Of a stretch of 64,000 nucleotides of DNA, positions 44,150 to 54,184 are shown one piece after another. The notes below the pieces were generated by a model, which was not told the DNA's origin, searched no databases, and was given only the letters and a program-made list of their open reading frames with translations. Made by a program: the position numbers and the translations under genes. Source of the stretch: CBDFGT01 sp965247225 (GTDB taxonomy: Bacteria; Pseudomonadota; Alphaproteobacteria; Rhizobiales; Rhizobiaceae); assembly GCA_965247225.1 (NCBI GenBank), contig CBDFGT010000027.1, forward strand, positions 62,001 to 126,000. Reading direction: 5' to 3'. Every line of letters starts with the position of its first letter. Within the stretch, counting starts at the first letter, position 1.

Positions 44150-45499
44150 TTTTCAGGCCCGCCTTTTCGATCTTGGTCAGGCCACCCATGTAGGGGACGC
44201 AAAAACATCCGGAACGGTGACAGAACCATCCTCATTGTAGTAATTTTTCAAGTACAGCAATCAGTGCGCGGACCGACGGCCACACCGGAACCGTTCAGCG
44301 TGTGGACGAATTTTTGTCCCCCTTTTCATCCTTGCTGCGATAGCGGGCATTCATGCGCCGCGCCTGAAAAATCCCCGCAGACCGAGCAGGAGGGAAATTT
44401 CGCGATAGGTGTTCTGGCCCGGCAGCCAGACCTCGATATCATGGGTCTTGCGTGAGCCAAAGCCCATGTCACCGGTGCACAGCACTATCGCGTGCGGAAA
44501 TGCAGGCCGAGGCGCGTCAGCACTTCTTCGGCGCAGGCTGTCATCCGGTCATGTTCGAGAAGAGAGGTGTCCGCATCGGTGATGGACACCATTTCCACCT
44601 TCAGGAACTGGTGCTGGCGCAGCATGCCGCGCGTATCGCGACCGGCAGACCCGGCCTCGGAACGGAAACACGGCGTCAGCGCTGTGAAGCGCAATGGCAG
44701 ACGGTCCTGATCGACAGGATCTCTTCCCGCACCAGATTGGTGAGCGGCACTTCGGCTGTGGGAATCAGCCAGCGGCCATCCGATTGGTCCTGAACAGGTC
44801 TTCGGCAAATTTCGGCAGATTGCCGGTGCCATACATGGACTCTTCGCGCACCATCAGAGGTAGGCATGACTTCCGTATAGCCATGCTGTTCTGTGTGCAG
44901 GTCCAGCATGAACTGACCCAGCGCGCGCTCAAGCCGGGCCAGCGGGCCTTTCAGAATGGTAAAAGCGCGATCCGGCAATCCTGGCCGCCCGCAATCAAAA
45001 TCCATGGGTAGACCCCAGAGCCTCACCGATTTCGTAATGAATTCTTTCGGCGCATGGCTCCAGCCCTGGCTTTTGGCACCACGAAACTGCCGGACGCAGC
45101 ACGTCTCGACATTGTCATGCTCGTCTTTTGCCGACAGGAACTTCGTCCAGCGGCACATTGGGAATGCGGGACAGGGCATCGGCCAGTGCGGAATATTGGG
45201 GACTGACGAGGATGGTACGTTCCTCTTCCTCTGCAGGCCGGCAGCGATGTCTTGAGATCGGCGACCTCGGCTTTTTCAGCTTTTCGGCCAGTTCGGAATT
45301 CCTTGGCAGCCATCGCCTGCCCGATTTCCTTGGAAGCCGCATTGCGGCGACCCTGCATATCCTGCATGGCCTGAACCAGGGGACCGGCGCTCGTTCATCA
45401 AGCGCGATCAGCTCGGCAGACAGAGGCTGAGCGCCCGCGCTTTGCAAGAGCCCCATCCAGAGCTTCGGCATTGTCCCGGATCCATTTGATATCAAGCAT
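44150..45499 (-). pseudogene. serS: Seryl-tRNA synthetase (frame broken by many indels)
   Basis: Charges tRNA-Ser. Fragments in order: MLDIKWIRDN at 45499, coiled-coil arm segments (QAMQDMQGRRNAASKEIGQA, KLKAEVADLKTS), IPNVPLDEVPVGK, LERALGQFMLDLHTEQHGYTEV, WLIPTAEVPLTNLVREEIL (class II motif 2 region), LTPCFRSEAGSAGRDTRGML (motif 2) and QHQFLKVEMVSI. The end near 44150 is approximate. The gene is essential and single-copy in this window, so the roughly dozen frame breaks are best explained as sequence errors. Order tatABC-serS-surE-pcm is the usual one. Confidence 0.85.
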
Positions 45500-45558
45500 T
45501 TTCAGTCTGACCTTCATGCGTGGCAGGCTTGGTTCAGGCATCAGGCCCCGCCCACGGT

Positions 45559-46510
45559 TCAGCCCCTGCCCCGGATCATCGTGCGGGACAGCAGCCTGGT
45601 ATCAGCCCCTGTCACGCGGTTCCGAACGTCTCGGAATGCCCGGACGACCCCGGCCATGCCTGTCTTGTCCGCTTCGGAATCTGCTTCCTCTTCTGCAGCC
45701 TTCGCCTTGGCGCGGCTGCGCTCGATGAATCGGGCAGACAGAATGGAAATCTCGTAAAGAAGGATTGTCGGCAGTGCAAGACCGATCTGGGAAACCGGGT
45801 CCGGCGGCGTCAAAACCGCCGCCACCACAAAGGGCGATCACATCTGCATATTTGCGTTTTTTGTGCAAGCCACAGGGAATCGATCAAAACCGGCGCGTGC
45901 CAGAAAGCGATGTCACCACCGGAAGCTGGAACACAAGTGCCAAAGGAAAACACCAAAGTCATGATCAGGCTGAGATATTCCGACACCTTCGGCATCAGCT
46001 GGATTCCCACTTCACCATCTGTCCGGCTTTGGCACCTGCATGGACAGGAAGAACCACATCACCATCGGTGTGAAGAAGAAATAGACAAGCGCATCGCGCC
46101 GAGAACAAAACAACAGTGGCGAGGCGACCAGAAAACGGCAGGAAAAGCCGCGCGCTCATTCTTGTAAGAGGCCGGGGGCGACAAATTTGTAGAATTGGAC
46201 TGCAAATCACGGGAAAAGCGATCACCATGGCGCCGAACATGGCAACCTTGATCTGCGTGAAGAAAAATTCCTGCGGTGGCCGTGTAGATCAGTTCGGATT
46301 TGGCAATATCGAGTTTTTGCCCCAGATCACCGCCCATTTATAGGGAATGACCAGGGCCGTGAACAATTGCTTGGCAAACGAAAAAGCACACAGGACAAAT
46401 GCCACAAAGAAATGCCACCAGCGACCAGATGAGCCGGCCGGCGCAGCTCGATCAGATGCTCTATCAGCGGCTGCGGCTTTGTCTTCAATATCGGTTATGT
46501 TCGTGCTCAT
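45559..46510 (-). pseudogene. tatC: Twin-arginine translocase subunit TatC (frame broken)
   Basis: The receptor subunit of the Tat pathway for folded proteins, about 315 codons with an extended C-terminal tail. Pieces seen are MSTNITDIEDKAAAADRASD at 46510, AKQLFTALVIPYKWAVIW, LDIAKSELIYTAT, KVAMFGAMVIAFPVICS in translation around 46220, GIQLMPKVSEYLSLIMTLVFSFG and LTPPDPVSQIGLALPTILLYEISIL, the last two being strong TatC marks. The tail ARAKAKAAEEEADSEADK is charged. Indels occur in most helices. It follows tatB by ten bases and precedes serS. Confidence 0.85.
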
Positions 46511-46520
46511 GCCGCACCCG

Positions 46521-47185
46521 TCAGTCGCTTTCAGCCTTTTTGGCGCGTTCTTTTTTCTTTGGTTTTTTCATCTGCACCAGCAAACCGCTTCCACAATCAG
46601 CCACCGGTAATCTCCGTCACCTTCTTTTGCTGCCCTTGGTTTGACCGGTGCCTTGGGCTTTTGTGCAACAACAAACAGCTTCTGGGACGCGACAGGCGTC
46701 ATAAACAACTGGCACCGGTGCGGCTTTCAATGCCAGGAAGGCTTGCGGTTGAAGGCTGCGACGCAACGGTATTCACCGGCGCAGGTGCAGCCTGGGCCTC
46801 GCCTGCCGGCATCCTTCGGACTCTCATCCGCCGCGACAGCGGGCGTCAGAGGCGTTGCCGGCTTTTCAACACTTGCGGATCTTTGCAGATCTGCCTTCAG
46901 GTCGGCACCAATCTGGCGCAGCGGGCTCATGGCATCCCGCAACGTATTGGCGGGATTGAGCCGTTTGTACATCGCCGATGGTCTTGCGCACCTCATCAAG
47001 GTCCGCATCCTTCAATGCATCATTGAACTGCGACTGAAACTGCCCGGCCATCGTGCGCAATTGCGTCACGAATGCTTCCCGAAGGCCCGCAACATCGGCG
47101 GCAGGTCTTTGGGGCCAACGAACACGATCAGCAAAATCACGCGATAACAAGCATTTCGCTCCAGCCGACTTCCAACATTCAACAT
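46521..47185 (-). pseudogene. tatB: Sec-independent translocase protein TatB (frame broken)
   Basis: About 220 codons. The start MLNVG is at 47185, followed by a segment corresponding to the TatB transmembrane helix and hinge (readable as LLIVFVGPKDLPPMLRAF after correction), then the amphipathic helix TQLRTMAGQFQSQFNDALKD, DADLDEVRKTIGDV, and a long Ala/Pro-rich tail. The first helix contains at least one indel. TatB forms the substrate receptor with TatC. It lies between tatA and tatC. Confidence 0.82.
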
Positions 47186-47225
47186 ATTCCCTGAAAACCG
47201 TCTTCGGACAGGCCTGAACCGCGTG

Positions 47226-47418
47226 TTACTTTACATCTTCACCATTCTGGTCGAACGGTCTTGGCCTTGATCGCCGGATCTTCTTCAGCCATGCCCTTTT
47301 TGAAATTCTTGATACCCTTGGCAACATCGCCCATGAGCTCAGGAATCTTGCCGCGACCGAAAAACAACAACACGACGACCAAAACGATCAGCCAGTGCAC
47401 CAAGCTAAAAGAACCCAT
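47226..47418 (-). pseudogene. tatA: Sec-independent translocase protein TatA (one apparent frameshift)
   Basis: A short pore-forming Tat subunit: MGSFSLVHWLIVLVVVLLFF, then the hinge GRGKIPELMGDVAKGIKNFKKGM, all in one frame. Near 47252-47256 the coding strand reads GTTCGAC where GTCGAC would continue the family ending (KTVDQNGEDVK and TAA at 47226). As written, the frame ends nine codons early in an odd tail. A single inserted base explains it. It is the first tat gene, 46 bases after the ABC ATPase stop. Confidence 0.88.
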
Positions 47419-47463
47419 TATCGTACTCCCTCAATTCTGTGTGATCCTGATGTAGGACGTTTG

Positions 47464-48559
47464 TCAGCGTTTTTCAAACACCAATATGTTTCGTTCGTTA
47501 ATCGATATGGAGACGTCGCGCAATCCACCGGAGAGAACATCGGCGCGAATTCTGGCGCGCACAAGGCGCTCACTGCCCGGAACAGCAAGTTCGAGCAGTT
47601 CAACAACACCCAGGAACCGGCGTGACCGCACCCTGGCCGGAATATCTCCGCTGTCTTTTGAGATCAGAAGGTCTTCAAGACGCAAGGCAACGGTTACAGC
47701 CTGGCCCTGCGAAAATCCGGGTGCTGCTATTTGCCCTACCGGCGTATCCACCCGCCCGTCCTGCACAAGACCGTCAAACGCATTGATCTCTGAAAAGAAG
47801 GCAGCGGCAAACACATCCTGCGGACGCCGGTAAAGATCATCAGACGTGCCGACCTGCACAAGCTGGCCATCCCGCAACAGGGCAATCCGGTCGGCCATAC
47901 GCATGGCCTCTTCGGAATCATGGGTAACAACAATGGCCGTTGCCCGTGTTTCGCGCAGGATTGTCAGCGTCTCGGCGCGGATGGAATCCTTCAGGCGGCT
48001 GTCCAGACCGGAAAAGGGTTCGTCCATCAACAGTACGGCAGGGCGCGGAGCAAGCGCTCTGGCCAGCGCCACGCGCTGCTGTTCTCCTCCGGACAGCACA
48101 TGCGGATATTTGGCTGGCATAATGCGCCAGATTGACCCGCTCCAGTGCCATCATGGCTTCCCGGATACTGTCCTTTGCCGGAAGGGCTGTCAGACCAAAA
48201 CGAACATTGTCGAGAATGGTCATATGCGGAAACAGCGCAAAATCCTGAAACATCAGGCCGATGCCACGTTTTTCCGGCGGCATGAAAATGTCCGGGCCGG
48301 AAATGACACGGTCATTCAGAAATACACGTCCGCGGCTCTGCGCCTCTATGCCCGCAGCAATGCGCAAGAGCGTTGTCTTGCCGGAACCTGACGGCCCCAG
48401 AAGACACAAGACCTCGCCCGCTTCAGCCGTCAGCGAAATACCCTTTATGGTCTGTTTGCCTGCATAATCGTGATGTATATCGTCAAACTGCAGACGCGCG
48501 GCAAAGCTCACGCCGGCAGTCCTGCGGGCAAAGACAGGGGAGGACGGTATCACCGTCAT
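47464..48559 (-). pseudogene. ABC transporter ATP-binding protein, FbpC/PotA type (one frameshift)
   Basis: An ATPase of about 365 residues with Walker A LLGPSGSGKTTLLRIAAGIE (about residue 45), Q-loop MFQDFALFPHM, signature LSGGEQQRVALARAL, Walker B AVLLMDEPFSGLD, H-loop VVTHDSEEA, and a C-terminal TOBE-like domain. This is the iron/polyamine importer ATPase type. The frame breaks near 48115-48122 (GCCAGCC where GCAGCC would read VNLAHYAAKYPHVLSGGE); removing one base restores it. A GTG at 48592 is an alternative start. No permease or binding-protein gene is adjacent, so the partner and substrate are unknown. It stands between scpB and tatA. Confidence 0.8.
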
Positions 48560-48637
48560 CTCGGAAGCACTGTTGCGTGTCAATCCATTCACCAGAACCG
48601 CTTGGTCGCCGAAACGAAACCATCAAGAAACAGGAGT

Positions 48638-49354
48638 CTATTCCTCCGCTTCACCACCCGGTGTCAAGAGCCCAAGCTCCTCCAGATCAAGTGCCGTGAT
48701 CGGATCTTCATCCTCGGCCAGTTCATCGCCCGTTGCTGGTATCGGCACGTTGAAATTGGCCGGTATACGGCCGGACAGCAGTCCTGCCGCCTTCAGCTCG
48801 TCCATTCCGGGCAGATCGCGCACCTCTTCAAGGCCGAAATGATCCAGAAAATCCTTCGTCGTCCCGAATGTCACCGGTCGGCCAGGTGTGCGGCGGCGTC
48901 CGCGAAACCGCACCCAGCGAGCCTCCATCAACACGTCCAGAGTTCCCTTGGAGGTCTGGACACCCCGAATTTCTTCAATTTCGGCCCGTGTCACCGGCTG
49001 GTGATAGGCAATGATGGCCAGAACCTCGGTGGCGGCCCGTGACAGTTTCCTGATTTCGGCGTCGCTCTGCCGGATCACAAAGGAAAGATCGGATGCCGTG
49101 CGAAACGCCCAGTGGTCACCCACTTGCACCAGATGGACACCGCGTGTGGAATAATGCAGCTTGAGCCTCTGCATTATGGAAGCAACATCGCTGCCGGCAG
49201 GCAGCCGGTCGGCAATGAACCCCTCGTGTACGGGTTCGGCAGAGGAAAACACCAGCGCTTCTGCAATCCTCTCCGCCTCGCCAACAGATGCATAACCGGA
49301 AGTTTCAGCGCCGTCGCCCATGCCCTCTAAGGTAGTGTCGGGTGATTTCTCCAT
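48638..49354 (-). CDS. scpB: Segregation and condensation protein B (ScpB)
   Basis: A 238-residue kleisin-associated winged-helix protein that joins ScpA and SMC in chromosome condensation. Family marks are EAERIAEALVFSSAEPV (residues 26-42), LSRAATEVLAIIAYHQPVTRAEIEEIRGV (about 103-131) and TPGRPVTFGTTKDFLDHFGL (about 157-176). The acidic C-terminal tail is unconserved. It begins five bases after the scpA stop and so is co-transcribed with it. The frame is intact, which marks the end of the damaged region. Confidence 0.94.
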   Translation of the reverse strand: MEKSPDTTLEGMGDGAETSGYASVGEAERIAEALVFSSAEPVHEGFIADRLPAGSDVASIMQRLKLHYSTRGVHLVQVGDHWAFRTASDLSFVIRQSDAEIRKLSRAATEVLAIIAYHQPVTRAEIEEIRGVQTSKGTLDVLMEARWVRFRGRRRTPGRPVTFGTTKDFLDHFGLEEVRDLPGMDELKAAGLLSGRIPANFNVPIPATGDELAEDEDPITALDLEELGLLTPGGEAEE

Positions 49355-49359
49355 CGAGC

Positions 49360-50223
49360 TCAGGCCCCTTCTGCGTCCACAACAAACGCTGCCCTCGTCC
49401 CGTTCCGCATATAAAGCGGCTGGAATGCACCATCCTGACGCATGTCCATCCGCCCTTCCCGCACCAGTTCCAGAGCCGCCGCAAATGCGCTGGCAATCGC
49501 CGTGCGGCGCTCTTCGGGCGATGTCAGGTAGCGCAAAAGGAAATGGTCCAGCGCTGTCCAGTCGCTCAACTCGCCCACCAGCCTGGTCAAAAGGTCGCGC
49601 GCATCCGCAAGCGACCAGACCGTGCGACGTTCAATCGTCACATTGGTCACCATCTGCCGCTGCCGCAGCGCCGCATAAGCGGTCAAAAGGTCGTAGAGCG
49701 TCGCATCATAGGCAGACTGGTTGCGAACCGGAATATGCTCCGGCGCACCGCGCACAAAGAAATCCCGGCCAAGACGGTCACGGTTGACCAGCCGCATGGC
49801 CGCATCACGCATGGCTTCCAGCCTTTTCAGCCGGAAAGCCAGCGCTGCGGCCATATCTTCGCCCGTCGGCTCATCCCCGCGCGAAACCTGCGGTATCAGC
49901 AATTTCGACTTCAGAAACGCCAGCCAGGCGGCCATCACCAGATAGTCTGCCGCCAGCTCAATGCGCACCTTGCGGGCCTGCTCCACAAAGACCAGATATT
50001 GCTCGGCCAGTGCCAGGACCGAAATCTTCGCAAGATCAACCCGCTGGTTGCGCGCCAGATGCAGCAGAAGGTCGAGCGGACCTTCAAACCCTTGCACATC
50101 CACCAGCAGCGACGGCTCACCATTCTCGACGGCGGACGGAGAATTGTTCTGCCACAGCGCTTCCAGAGGTGCGGTTTCGCCTGCTGCTTTCAATGGGCTT
50201 TTCGGCTTCAGCAACGGCGTCAT
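49360..50223 (-). CDS. scpA: Segregation and condensation protein A (ScpA)
   Basis: A 287-residue kleisin subunit bridging SMC heads. The N-terminal domain contains FEGPLDLLLHLARNQRVDLAKISVLALAEQYL, the family signature; the C-terminal winged helix begins near the last 70 residues (LSDWTALDHFLLRYL). The ATG at 50223 overlaps the nagZ stop region; a TTG three codons earlier is possible. It lies in nagZ-scpA-scpB order, common in this group. About 45 residues precede the conserved domain. Confidence 0.93.
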   Translation of the reverse strand: MTPLLKPKSPLKAAGETAPLEALWQNNSPSAVENGEPSLLVDVQGFEGPLDLLLHLARNQRVDLAKISVLALAEQYLVFVEQARKVRIELAADYLVMAAWLAFLKSKLLIPQVSRGDEPTGEDMAAALAFRLKRLEAMRDAAMRLVNRDRLGRDFFVRGAPEHIPVRNQSAYDATLYDLLTAYAALRQRQMVTNVTIERRTVWSLADARDLLTRLVGELSDWTALDHFLLRYLTSPEERRTAIASAFAAALELVREGRMDMRQDGAFQPLYMRNGTRAAFVVDAEGA

Positions 50224-50228
50224 CCCGC

Positions 50229-51245
50229 TCAAACGATTGCAAACAAGGCATTGAACTCGTCGCGCAGGGCCAGTTGCGAACTGGCATCCGCCACGGGTTT
50301 TCCGGAAATGGCAGCATCGGCACGCAGTTTCGCACGACCCTCAAGCAGAGGCACATTGTCCACCACGGCCTGCATTTCGTCCATATCACCGTTGCAATGC
50401 AGGACAATGTCCACACCATTGGCAGAAATGGCTTTGGCCCGTTGCCCCAGATCACCCTGCAGGGCATTCATCGAGGAATCATCTGAAAGCAAAAGCCCGT
50501 CAAAGCCGATATGGCCGCGAATGATCTGTTCGATAACTTTTCTAGAGGTTGTCGCCGGATATTCAGGATCGACAGCCGTATAAACCACATGACCCGTCAT
50601 ACCGACCAGAATATTGCGCATTGCCCTGAACGGCGCAAAATCATGCGCTTCCAGTTCGGCCAGGCATGTGTCGACCACCGGCAGCACATGATGGGAATCG
50701 GCAAAGCCGCGTCCATGACCTGGCATATGCTTCATCACCGGCAACACACCACCGGCCATCAGTCCGTCGGCAGCGGCCTGCCCGATTTCGGCAACCGCAA
50801 CAGGATCATAACCATAGGCACGACTGCCGATCACGTCGCTTGCCCCTTCAACTGGCACATCCAGAACCGGCAGGCAATCGACATCAATACCATAGCGCAC
50901 CAGGTCAAAGGCATGCAGCCGCGACATCAGCCAGGCTGCCCGCAATCCCTTGTCACGGTCCTGACGGTACAGTGCCCCGATATCGGCCCCGGATGGATAT
51001 TTCTGCGTCAGCGGCGGCTTGATCCGCTGCACACGTCCGCCCTCCTGATCGATCAGGACAGGCGCATGTCGCCCCGGCACACAGGCGCGCAACTGCGCCA
51101 CAAGATCAGCAATTTGCTGGTGGTCGCCGATATTGCGTCCGAAAAGGATAAAACCCCAGGGCTGGCGTTCCCGGTAAAAAGCCATTTCTTCGGGCGTCAA
51201 GGAAAGGCCGCTGCAGCCAAGGATAACGGATTTGATGTCGCTCAT
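50229..51245 (-). CDS. nagZ: Beta-N-acetylhexosaminidase NagZ
   Basis: A 338-residue glycoside hydrolase family 3 enzyme that removes N-acetylglucosamine from muropeptides in cell-wall recycling. Conserved blocks are LIDQEGGRVQRI (about residue 65), CLPVLDVPV, KHMPGHGRGFADSHHVLP (catalytic loop with the Asp/His pair, about 170-187) and LLLSDDSSMNAL (about 250, with the Asp nucleophile). The product signals wall damage in bacteria with AmpR/AmpC; no such genes are in this window. It sits between a SPOR protein gene and scpA. Confidence 0.94.
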   Translation of the reverse strand: MSDIKSVILGCSGLSLTPEEMAFYRERQPWGFILFGRNIGDHQQIADLVAQLRACVPGRHAPVLIDQEGGRVQRIKPPLTQKYPSGADIGALYRQDRDKGLRAAWLMSRLHAFDLVRYGIDVDCLPVLDVPVEGASDVIGSRAYGYDPVAVAEIGQAAADGLMAGGVLPVMKHMPGHGRGFADSHHVLPVVDTCLAELEAHDFAPFRAMRNILVGMTGHVVYTAVDPEYPATTSRKVIEQIIRGHIGFDGLLLSDDSSMNALQGDLGQRAKAISANGVDIVLHCNGDMDEMQAVVDNVPLLEGRAKLRADAAISGKPVADASSQLALRDEFNALFAIV

Positions 51246-51370
51246 ATCCGTATCATACGGCCTTCACAGCGAAACGCGAGGCCGCAAAACGCAAAATGCC
51301 AGCCAATTCACAACAAACAGCACCCGCCATATTCCATTGACGTGTGCTGAAGTGATCTATGGCGCAAGCC

Positions 51371-54124
51371 CTACCTGGAAACAATACAGCTGCCGCCAAC
51401 CGACCGGTACTGTTCGCACAGGGCAACAGCATCGGCTTTGGAACCGGCAACGATCCTGACCCGGTAAAACGTACCTTTGCCTGCAACATCAGCACGGCGG
51501 ATATCAACAGCTTTGCCGGAGATCACGCTGCCAAATTTCCTCGTCAGGTTGGCATAGGAGCGCTTGGCCTCGTCTTCGGACGGAAGCGAGGCCACCTGCA
51601 TGACGTAGGTTCCGGCAGGAACCGCAGCCGTTTGGGTAGCGGCGGGGACACCGGGCGTTTCGGTGGCCTGCGTTGCAGCCGCAACGTCAACAGGCTTGGC
51701 TGTGTTATCAGCCTTCAGATTGCCCTGGTCTGTTACCGTTCCCACCACATTGACCGGCTGATCGGCAGGACGGGCCGTCGGGACAGGCGCAACAACGGTG
51801 GTCTTGACCTTGCGGACCGGGGCCACGGCATCAACCTGCACATTGGCTGCATCAGCAAGACCGCCCTGCTGCGAAGCCGCATCAGCCGGTGGTGCGACAT
51901 CAGTCGCACGCATGTCCGATGCAGCGTCAGGGGTGGCCGCCGCAACATCAACAGGCTTTTCGGCAACAGACGGCGCGGGTGTCGATGTTTCTGCAGGGGT
52001 CGTATCGTCACGGGCAACCAATGTACCATCCGGCTTGACGACCATTGTCTTGACCTTGCGGGGAGACACACCAGCGGGCTGCGTGCTGCCGCCGGTATCG
52101 GTATCGGCAGTCGCCTCGTCCTTTACGCCGGGCAACAGCCGACCATCCGTGGTATCTTCAGTCGGCGTACCAGCGCTCTCTTCAGGCGAATCCAGCGGCA
52201 GGCCTTCCGGAATCAGGGTCTTCTGAACCACGTCAACCGGCTCTTCCGATGTCGAAACCAGCGCCTCCTGTTTGGGGTCAGCCTGTGCCGTTCCGGCAAC
52301 CTGATCATAAACGGCCTTGTCCTGATTGGGAACTGTCGTGCCGCCCCTGTTTTCAGGCACAACTTTCATCGGTTCCTTGTCAGCAAGTATCACGCGCGGT
52401 TCACTGCTTGTGGCAACACGCGCAGCAGAACCGGATTGTATCCAGGCATAAACGCCACCACCGCCCAAAACAGCAATGACGCCAACGCTTGCGGCCAGTA
52501 ACCATCCACGACCGGACATTTTCTTCTGCGGCTGTCGCACATGCTTGAATTTGCGCTCCATCCTGGCTGCAGCATTGGACTGCACGGCAAAATAGTCGGC
52601 AGGCGTGTCGGAAAGGGACCGGCGAAAATCCTCTTCCAGCTCGCGTTCAAATTCAGCCAGTTGCGCATTGATACGCTCTTCGTCATCCTTGATCGCAGGA
52701 CGGTAATGGTGTTCACCCCAATGAAGGGCATCATCGTCAGCATCAGCCGCAACGGGCCGCGGTTGCGGCGGAACGCCAAACAGATCATGGACCTCATTTT
52801 CGATATAGTGATCGGGATGGACTGCAGCCGGCTTTTCCTTTTCGATCACCGGCAAGGTCGGAACGTGCATATCAGCGACGGACTCAGGAATTTCCGCCAT
52901 ATCCGAAATCTGTTCCGGATCAAAATGCAGCGTAATGTCCTGTGCTTTTTGTAGTACAGGTGTCCGATAGGTGTCCGGAACCGTATCAGAGATTTCAAGC
53001 TCAATACTGTCGAGATCAAGTTCAAATTCGGATTCATCAAACGGATTGACGACCGAATGGGCGTCAATGGGAACAATCCGTTCAGCAACGGCCGGAGCAG
53101 CGGAGGGTGCGACAACAGGATCGGCCACGTCCGACAGCGCAGGCGTGTCGATGGCAGGTTCAAAAAGCGGCGGCTTTTCAGCAACGGGCCTGGTATAAGA
53201 CAAGCCTGCAGGCCTGTGCGCCGGCGTTGCCAGAACCGGATTGGTCCGCGACATCGCAACGACAGGATAGCGTTCAACTTCGGCCATCAGGTCATCAAGA
53301 CCATAATCCGTCGTGCGCTGGGCAGCCACAGGCTCCTTTGACAAAACTGTTGTGCCGGATTGCGCAGCGCCTGCAACTGGTGCCGGATTCAACGGTTGCG
53401 GATCCGGGTTGAGATCAAAAGGATCCCGGGCGGAGACAGCCGCCTTGGCAACGGGCGCGCCTTCAAGACGTTCTGTTTTCCATTCAGCAAAAGCAGAAAC
53501 GGGTGACGCAGGTTTCAAGGCTTGTGGCAATTCCGGCACAGGAGCGGAAAGGGACATATCCAGTTCGTCGGCAAGGTTCAGTTCTTCGGTTACGTCCGGC
53601 TGCCCGTCAAAATCCGGGCCGAAGTCAGACAGGTCCGGAACAGGGGCATCGGCAAAGCTGGGTTCTTCAATCCCGAATTCGGCAAGGAGATCGTCATCAG
53701 CCAGCGCGAAGACCGGTTCTTCCATATCTTGTGCGGCAGCAAGGGGAGCAGGCTGAAAGCCGGGCCGGAAGTCGATGTCCGGCTCCACGCGACCGCGCAC
53801 AACGGGTTGTGCCACAGGCTGACGCGCTTCCATTTCTGTATCCCGCCCGGCTTCAAGGACAGGCCCTGACGGCAATACAGGCTGCGAATGTCGATAGGAA
53901 GGCAAAACGACAGGATTGTCAAAACGCTCGAACTCCCGCATCAACTCTTCTTCAAGGTCGAATTCAGGCTCCCTGCGCACGGGACGTGGTGTAGCGGCCG
54001 GTTGCTGCGGCGTGGTGGGTCTGGGTACATACCCGACAATGTTGGCAAGTTCCGCCAATGGATCGTCATCGGATAAAAATCCGTCTTCCAGTCGTGCCGT
54101 GCGCCCCATTTTTATCTCTGCCAT
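51371..54124 (-). CDS. SPOR-domain protein, large single-span
   Basis: A 917-residue protein. The N-terminal 530 residues are cytoplasmic, acidic and proline-rich with low conservation, starting MAEIKMGRTARLEDGFLSDD. One transmembrane helix lies at about 537-556 (WLLAASVGVIAVLGGGGVYAW). A long Thr/Ala/Pro-rich periplasmic linker with repeated VRKVKT-like motifs follows, and the C-terminal SPOR domain (about 840-917) has YVMQVASLPSEDEAKRSYAN and FYRVRIVAG. SPOR domains bind denuded glycan at the division site. The repeats in the linker are short and degenerate. Placement before nagZ and scpAB is usual. Confidence 0.9.
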   Translation of the reverse strand: MAEIKMGRTARLEDGFLSDDDPLAELANIVGYVPRPTTPQQPAATPRPVRREPEFDLEEELMREFERFDNPVVLPSYRHSQPVLPSGPVLEAGRDTEMEARQPVAQPVVRGRVEPDIDFRPGFQPAPLAAAQDMEEPVFALADDDLLAEFGIEEPSFADAPVPDLSDFGPDFDGQPDVTEELNLADELDMSLSAPVPELPQALKPASPVSAFAEWKTERLEGAPVAKAAVSARDPFDLNPDPQPLNPAPVAGAAQSGTTVLSKEPVAAQRTTDYGLDDLMAEVERYPVVAMSRTNPVLATPAHRPAGLSYTRPVAEKPPLFEPAIDTPALSDVADPVVAPSAAPAVAERIVPIDAHSVVNPFDESEFELDLDSIELEISDTVPDTYRTPVLQKAQDITLHFDPEQISDMAEIPESVADMHVPTLPVIEKEKPAAVHPDHYIENEVHDLFGVPPQPRPVAADADDDALHWGEHHYRPAIKDDEERINAQLAEFERELEEDFRRSLSDTPADYFAVQSNAAARMERKFKHVRQPQKKMSGRGWLLAASVGVIAVLGGGGVYAWIQSGSAARVATSSEPRVILADKEPMKVVPENRGGTTVPNQDKAVYDQVAGTAQADPKQEALVSTSEEPVDVVQKTLIPEGLPLDSPEESAGTPTEDTTDGRLLPGVKDEATADTDTGGSTQPAGVSPRKVKTMVVKPDGTLVARDDTTPAETSTPAPSVAEKPVDVAAATPDAASDMRATDVAPPADAASQQGGLADAANVQVDAVAPVRKVKTTVVAPVPTARPADQPVNVVGTVTDQGNLKADNTAKPVDVAAATQATETPGVPAATQTAAVPAGTYVMQVASLPSEDEAKRSYANLTRKFGSVISGKAVDIRRADVAGKGTFYRVRIVAGSKADAVALCEQYRSVGGSCIVSR

Positions 54125-54184
54125 TCTCTATTCACCCACAAAACTGCGACAATCTGCCATGACAATGTGGGTAAATGGTGACAA

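Noticed and set aside
36926..48122. Genuine pseudogenisation of the tat-serS-surE-pcm-secDF region
   Set aside because: Essential genes are affected, the changes are mostly homopolymer indels, substitutions and long deletions are not evident, and both borders are abrupt.
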